A DNA stretch of 37,505 nucleotides from Betaproteobacteria bacterium (GTDB taxonomy: Bacteria > Pseudomonadota > Gammaproteobacteria > Burkholderiales > SG8-39). The stretch's first letter is position 1, and each line of letters starts with the position of its first letter. Positions 33,493 to 37,505 of the stretch are shown here, one piece after another. The stretch covers positions 1 through 37,505 of the forward strand of contig SCUF01000148.1 of assembly GCA_004298325.1 (NCBI GenBank). The letters are read 5' to 3'. The notes beneath the pieces were generated by a model that saw only the letters and a list, made by a program, of their open reading frames with translations, was not told the origin of the DNA and searched no databases. The position numbers were made by a program, and so were the translations under genes.

Positions 33493-34647
33493 CGCGATCA
33501 GTTCGTTGAGGAACAGCCGCCCGCGCTGCGTCGGTCGCAGCCGGTCGGCACGGCGCTCGATGAGACCCTTCGCTTCGGCAACGCGCAAGCCCGGCTCGAT
33601 CGCGGCCGCCGCCAGGCCGGTGCGCGCCGCAAACAGCGTCGCGGCAAAACCCTCGCTCAGCCGCAGCGCATTGAGCATGAATTCGAACGGCAGCTCGCCC
33701 GGCGCCACGAAGCGCTCCTGCACGCGACCCGGTGCCGCGAGGTATTCGCGCGGCTGCTTCGCGCGCTCGTGGCGCGTGACGCGGTCGGGGAAACTGATCT
33801 TGCCGTGCGCTCCCGCGCCCAGGCCCAGGTAATCGCCGAACTGCCAGTAATTGAGGTTGTGCCGGCAACGGTGCCCGGGGCGCGCGAATGCGGAGGTTTC
33901 GTAATGCTCGAACCCGGCCGCCGCGAGCACGTCTTCCACCAGCAGCTGCATGTCGGCGCACAGATCGTGCTCGGGCAGCGCCGGCGGCTGGCGATAGAAG
34001 GCCGTATTCGGCTCGATCGTGAGCTGATACGCGGACAGGTGAGTGGTCTGCCAGCGCAGCGCCTCCTCGACGTCGGCGCGCGCCATTGCCAGCGACTGAC
34101 CGGGAAGCCCGTACATCAGATCGAGATTGACGTTGTCGAAGCTTGCGAGCGCCAGCGCGATCGCGGCGCGGGCTTCGTCGGCCGAGTGAATCCGCCCCAG
34201 AGCGCGCAGCCTGCGGTCGTCGAAACTCTGCACGCCGAGCGACAGGCGATTCACGCCCGCCGCGCGGTAACCGCGAAAGCGCCCCGCTTCCGCAGTGCCG
34301 GGATTCGCCTCCAGGGTGACCTCGGCCTCGGGTACCACAGCGATGTGAGCGCGCACTGCCGAGAGCAGTCGATCGATCGCATCCGGTGAAAACAGGCTCG
34401 GCGTGCCGCCGCCGATGAAGATGCTGATGATGCGCCGGCCCCACACGGAGGGCAGGAGTCCCTCCAGGTCCGCGATCAGCGCGTCCACGTATTCTCGCTC
34501 CGGCAGCGCGCCCCCGCGCTGGTGCGAATTGAAGTCGCAGTAGGGACACTTGCGCACGCACCAAGGCAGGTGCACGTAGAGCGCGAGCGGCGGCAATTGC
34601 GCCAGGCGCAGCTCGCCGGGCAGGGCGATACGCCCGGTTGCGCTCAC
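33439..34647 (-). CDS. hemW: HemW, radical-SAM heme chaperone
   Basis: A 402-residue radical-SAM protein. HemW binds heme and delivers it to respiratory enzymes; it is often mislabelled as coproporphyrinogen dehydrogenase. It has the [4Fe-4S] motif C30-x3-C34-x2-C37 inside [15 protein letters not shown], and the [12 protein letters not shown] segment. A C-terminal HemN-type domain includes [10 protein letters not shown]. The extra cysteine of true HemN (C-x3-C-x2-C-x-C) is absent, with F after D in its place, as expected for HemW. The start is GTG at 34647, overlapping the rdgB stop (GTGA). The frame is open far upstream but only by chance. Confidence 0.94.
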   Translation of the reverse strand: MSATGRIALPGELRLAQLPPLALYVHLPWCVRKCPYCDFNSHQRGGALPEREYVDALIADLEGLLPSVWGRRIISIFIGGGTPSLFSPDAIDRLLSAVRAHIAVVPEAEVTLEANPGTAEAGRFRGYRAAGVNRLSLGVQSFDDRRLRALGRIHSADEARAAIALALASFDNVNLDLMYGLPGQSLAMARADVEEALRWQTTHLSAYQLTIEPNTAFYRQPPALPEHDLCADMQLLVEDVLAAAGFEHYETSAFARPGHRCRHNLNYWQFGDYLGLGAGAHGKISFPDRVTRHERAKQPREYLAAPGRVQERFVAPGELPFEFMLNALRLSEGFAATLFAARTGLAAAAIEPGLRVAEAKGLIERRADRLRPTQRGRLFLNELIALFLPAPKQQVVHRVAQP

Positions 34648-35249
34648 GCAGCGCGCTCCCGCAACTGCACGAGCAGGCGCGCGAGCGCCTGGCCGCGATG
34701 GCTGATGCGGTTCTTTTCCTCCGCCGCCAGTTCGGCCGCAGTCAGCCCGCGCCCCGGCAGCAGGAACAGGGGATCGTAGCCGAAGCCGCCGGCACCGCGC
34801 GGCGCCAGCGCGATGCTGCCGGGCCAGCGACCCTGCGTCACGATGGGTTCGGGATCGTCGGCGCTGCGCAGCATCACCATGACGCAGACGTAATGCGCGC
34901 CGCGCTGCGCGCAGCCCTTCAGCACCGAGAGCAGCTTGGCGTTGTTGCGCGCATCGCGCTCCTCGCGGCTGCCGTGCGTTGCCGCGAAATAGGCCGAATG
35001 CACGCCGGGCTCGCCGGCCAGTGCGTCCACGCACAGGCCCGAGTCGTCGGCGAGTGCCGGCAGCCCCGCCGCGCGGCTCGCGTGCCGCGCCTTGGCGAGC
35101 GCGTTTTCGAGGAAGGTCGCGTGCGGCTCCTCGGCCTCGGCGATGCCGCGCTCGGCCTGCGGCACCACCTCGATCGCGAGCGGCGCGAGGAGCGCGCGGA
35201 TCTCCCGCACCTTGCCCGGATTGTTCGAGGCGAGGACGAGCTGCTTCAC
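34644..35249 (-). CDS. rdgB: RdgB, XTP/dITP pyrophosphatase (HAM1 family)
   Basis: A 201-residue house-cleaning enzyme that hydrolyses XTP, dITP and ITP to monophosphates and so keeps deaminated purines out of DNA. Family motifs are the S-N-N-P-G-K start (residues 8-13), T-F-L-E-N-A-L-x-[14 protein letters not shown] with catalytic acids, G-F-G-Y-D-P-L-F, and E-K-N-R-I-S-H-R-G. The start is GTG at 35249, overlapping the rph stop as GTGA. It sits in the conserved rph-rdgB-hemW series. Confidence 0.97.
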   Translation of the reverse strand: MKQLVLASNNPGKVREIRALLAPLAIEVVPQAERGIAEAEEPHATFLENALAKARHASRAAGLPALADDSGLCVDALAGEPGVHSAYFAATHGSREERDARNNAKLLSVLKGCAQRGAHYVCVMVMLRSADDPEPIVTQGRWPGSIALAPRGAGGFGYDPLFLLPGRGLTAAELAAEEKNRISHRGQALARLLVQLRERAA

Positions 35250-35989
35250 GGGCCGAGCGCGCGGCGCTGGTGCGCGACCAGCTCCGCGATGCCGCGCGCC
35301 GCCAGCTCGAGCATCGCGTCCATCGCGGCGCGTTCGAACGGAGCGCCTTCCGCCGTGCCCTGCACCTCGACGAAACGGCCCGCGCCTGTCATCACCACGT
35401 TCATGTCGGTGTCGCACGCCGAATCCTCGGCGTAGTCGAGATCGAGCACCGGCACGCCCTGGTAGATGCCGACCGACACCGCGGCAACGAAGTCCTGGAC
35501 CGGGGAGACGCTGATCAGGCCGCGCTCGCGCATCCAGCCGAGCGCATCGTGCACCGCGACGAAGGCGCCCGTGATCGCGGCCGTGCGCGTGCCGCCGTCG
35601 GCCTGCAGCACGTCGCAGTCGATCTGCAGCGTGCGCTCACCCAGGAGCGGCAGGTCGACCACCGCGCGCAGGGCACGGCCGATGAGGCGCTGGATTTCCT
35701 GCGTGCGGCCGGACTGCCTGCCGCGCGCCGCCTCGCGCTCGCTGCGCGTGTTGGTCGAACGCGGCAGCATGCCGTACTCGGCGGTGAGCCAGCCGACGCC
35801 GCGGCCGCGGAGAAATGCCGGCACGCGCTCCTCCACGCTCGCGGTGCACAGCACGCGCGTGTCGCCGAATTCGACCAGCACCGAGCCTTCGGCGTGCCGC
35901 GTGTAGCCGCGCTGCAGGCGCACGGCGCGCAGCTCGTGCGCCGCGCGGCCGCTCGGGCGCGCCGCCGGCGGGTTGGCTTGGGGCTGCAT
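35246..35989 (-). CDS. rph: RNase PH, tRNA 3'-end phosphorolytic nuclease
   Basis: A 247-residue exoribonuclease that trims tRNA and other RNA 3' ends using phosphate. It shows the N-terminal R[20 protein letters not shown], [11 protein letters not shown], the [14 protein letters not shown] segment and the phosphate-binding [13 protein letters not shown]. The C-terminal [11 protein letters not shown] is present. Unlike the E. coli K-12 allele it is not frameshifted. ATG at 35989 is preferred; ATG at 36019 would add ten residues but falls within the promoter area. A TATCAT ends seven bases before 35989, so the message may be leaderless. Confidence 0.96.
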   Translation of the reverse strand: MQPQANPPAARPSGRAAHELRAVRLQRGYTRHAEGSVLVEFGDTRVLCTASVEERVPAFLRGRGVGWLTAEYGMLPRSTNTRSEREAARGRQSGRTQEIQRLIGRALRAVVDLPLLGERTLQIDCDVLQADGGTRTAAITGAFVAVHDALGWMRERGLISVSPVQDFVAAVSVGIYQGVPVLDLDYAEDSACDTDMNVVMTGAGRFVEVQGTAEGAPFERAAMDAMLELAARGIAELVAHQRRALGP

Positions 35990-35995
35990 CTCCCC

Positions 35996-36002
35996 TATGA
36001 TA
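35996..36002. promoter_or_regulatory. Overlapping divergent -10 elements for rph and yicC
   Basis: TATGATA reads TATGAT on the plus strand (35996-36001, towards yicC) and TATCAT on the minus strand (36002-35997, towards rph). The rph start codon is seven bases after the hexamer, whereas yicC would have a leader of about 35 bases. If both are used, polymerase could occupy only one at a time. Confidence 0.45.
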
Positions 36003-36042
36003 CGCGCTCCCTCGAGCATCGATCGCAGCGCGCCCGTCCAGC

Positions 36043-36909
36043 GTGATCCACAGCATGACCGGTTATGCCACCGCGACCGCGGAACTGCCGCGCGGCACGC
36101 TGGCGCTCGAACTGCGCTCGGTCAACTCCCGCTACCTCGACATCCAGCTGCGCATTGCCGAGGAACTGCGCGCCGCCGAGCCGGCGCTGCGCGAGCTGAT
36201 CGGCGCGCGCATCGCGCGCGGCAAGGTCGACTGCCGGATCTCGTTCAGCGCCGGGGCGTCTGCCGCGGCGGCCGGATCGCTGAACGCCGCTGCGCTCGAG
36301 AGCCTGCGCCGCCTCGCCGACCAGGCGCGGCGCGTTTTTCCGGATGCCGCGCCGCTGCGCCTTGCCGACGTGCTGCGCTGGCCGGGCGTGATCGCCGAGG
36401 CGCCGCAGGACGAAGCGGCGCTGCGCGCGACGGTGCTGGAGCGCGCGCGCCACGCGCTTGACGAGTTGTGCGCGGCGCGCGAGCGCGAGGGCGCGAAGCT
36501 CGCCGCAAACATCACCGCGCGCGTCGCCGAGATGGAGCGGCGCATCGCCGAGGTGGCGCCGCTCGTGCCCGAGGCGGTGGCCGCATTCCAGGCGAAGCTC
36601 GCCCAGCGCCTGCGCGAAGCGCTCGGCTCGGCCGACGACGAGCGCGTGCGTGCCGAAATCGCGGTGTTCGGCATGAAATCTGATGTGGACGAAGAACTCA
36701 CCCGGCTCGCGGCTCACCTGGGCGAAGTCCGGCGCACGCTGGCGCGCGGCGGACCGGTAGGCAAACGGCTCGATTTCCTCGCGCAGGAGCTCAACCGCGA
36801 GGCCAACACGCTCGCCTCCAAGGCCGCAGGGGCGCGCATTGCCGACGGTGCGCTCGAACTGAAGCTGCTCATCGAGCAGATGCGCGAGCAGGTGCAGAAC
36901 ATCGAATGA
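36043..36909 (+). CDS. yicC: YicC-family endoribonuclease
   Basis: A 288-residue cytosolic protein of the YicC/YloC family. E. coli YicC has been linked to degradation of small RNA and is now regarded as an endoribonuclease. The N-terminus [18 protein letters not shown] and the C-terminal [25 protein letters not shown] are the strongly conserved parts. GTG at 36043 keeps the family start; ATG at 36055 would lose four residues. It overlaps gmk as ATGA, the usual yicC-gmk pair. Confidence 0.96.
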   Translation: MIHSMTGYATATAELPRGTLALELRSVNSRYLDIQLRIAEELRAAEPALRELIGARIARGKVDCRISFSAGASAAAAGSLNAAALESLRRLADQARRVFPDAAPLRLADVLRWPGVIAEAPQDEAALRATVLERARHALDELCAAREREGAKLAANITARVAEMERRIAEVAPLVPEAVAAFQAKLAQRLREALGSADDERVRAEIAVFGMKSDVDEELTRLAAHLGEVRRTLARGGPVGKRLDFLAQELNREANTLASKAAGARIADGALELKLLIEQMREQVQNIE

Positions 36910-37505
36910 CGGGGCTCCTGTTCGTCGTCACGGCACCCTCCGGCGCCGGCAAGACCTCGCTCATCGAGGCGCTGCTGCGCGACGACGCGCGGCTGCAGCT
37001 GTCGGTGTCGTACACCACGCGAGCGCCGCGCCCCGGCGAGCAGGACGGCCGCGAGTATCACTTCGTCGACAAACCGGTTTTCCTCGCCATGCTCGAGCGC
37101 GGCGAATTCCTCGAAGCCGCCGAGGTGCACGGCAATCGCTACGGCACCGCGCACCGCGCCGTGCGCGAACTGCTTGCGGGCGGCAGCGACCTCGTGCTCG
37201 AAATCGACTGGCAGGGCGCGCAGCAGGTGCGGCGCCTGCTTCCCGGGTGCGTCGGTGTCTTCATCCTGCCGCCGTCGATCGCGGAGCTCGAGCGGCGCAT
37301 GCGCCGCCGCGGCCAGGACTCGGAGGCGGTGATCGCGCAGCGCCTGGCCAACGCGCGCGAAGAATTGAGCCACGCCCCCGAGTTTGAATACGCTATAATT
37401 AACAACGACTTCGAGGAAGCGCGGCGCGATCTGGCCGCGGTCGTACGCGCCGAGCGCGCGCGCACTGCGCGCCAGCTCGATCGCCATCCCGAACTGTTTC
37501 GCCCG
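36906..37505 (+). CDS. gmk: Guanylate kinase, 3' end cut by window edge
   Basis: 200 codons without a stop at the right edge, so the C-terminus is missing or nearly complete (the family has about 205 residues). The enzyme phosphorylates GMP to GDP. The P-loop is A-P-S-G-A-G-K-T-S (residues 10-18), followed by the GMP-binding S-V-S-Y-T-T-R-A-P-R-P-G-E, Y-H-F-V-D and E-V-H-G-N-R-Y-G-T, then L-E-I-D-W-Q-G-A and the lid R-R-R-G-Q-D-S-E. ATG at 36906 overlaps the yicC stop by four bases. rpoZ would be the expected next gene. Confidence 0.97.
   Translation, partial: MTGLLFVVTAPSGAGKTSLIEALLRDDARLQLSVSYTTRAPRPGEQDGREYHFVDKPVFLAMLERGEFLEAAEVHGNRYGTAHRAVRELLAGGSDLVLEIDWQGAQQVRRLLPGCVGVFILPPSIAELERRMRRRGQDSEAVIAQRLANAREELSHAPEFEYAIINNDFEEARRDLAAVVRAERARTARQLDRHPELFRP

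Noticed and set aside
37394-37399. TATAAT inside gmk as a promoter for rpoZ
   Set aside because: The bases encode the conserved Tyr-Ala-Ile-Ile-Asn-Asn stretch of guanylate kinase, so the match is explained by protein constraint; the nearest TTGAGC is 23 bp away.

Overview
The window is a gene-dense, high-GC stretch of a bacterial chromosome. Gene content and order point to a betaproteobacterium: mlaFEDACB with mlaA inside the operon, ahcY-metF behind an S-adenosylhomocysteine (SAH) riboswitch, kdsD-kdsC-lptC-lptA-lptB-rpoN-hpf-ptsN-hprK-rapZ, thiS-thiG-trmB, and rph-rdgB-hemW opposite yicC-gmk. I cannot assign an order or genus from sequence alone. I saw no prophage, insertion sequence, CRISPR array or rRNA operon. 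The only RNA gene is a tRNA-Gly(CCC).

Layout. Positions 1-4109 (minus) hold the Mla phospholipid-transport operon, followed by the first codons of another ABC ATPase at the left edge. Positions 4146-6540 (minus) hold metF and ahcY, a methyl-cycle pair controlled by a SAH riboswitch whose terminator hairpin shares bases with the aptamer. A Kef-type antiporter gene (6551-8530, minus) diverges from the large plus-strand cluster at 8597-16110. That cluster makes Kdo (kdsD, kdsC), exports LPS (lptC, lptA, lptB), and then encodes sigma-54, a hibernation factor, the nitrogen-PTS protein EIIA-Ntr, HPr kinase and RapZ. mutY (minus) converges on it.

Positions 17231-22774 hold a complete five-gene peptide-type ABC importer. 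Positions 22794-27601 (minus) hold a small HAMP-only membrane protein, a type IV pilin, an AsmA-family protein, a cytosolic-type 5'-nucleotidase and a Spy/CpxP-like periplasmic protein. The last gene diverges from an OmpR-type two-component system (27807-29938), which recalls the cpxP/cpxRA layout. After the tRNA comes a short accessory-looking stretch (30037-31803). It holds an unrecognised 186-residue protein with an FNR-like box upstream, an MliC-like lysozyme-inhibitor lipoprotein, a DnaA-box-like cluster and a possible 47-residue lipoprotein. The right end returns to housekeeping genes: thiS-thiG-trmB, then hemW, rdgB and rph (minus), and yicC-gmk (plus). gmk runs off the edge.

Most of the window is ordinary core genome. 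The points most worth a second look are the riboswitch architecture, the pilin plus HAMP-only pair, the His/Met-rich Spy-like protein beside its sensor kinase, the unknown gene with an FNR-like site, the DnaA-box-like inverted repeat, and a recurring pattern of -10-like hexamers 6-9 nt before start codons that suggests leaderless transcripts. I did not find a clearly new multi-gene system.
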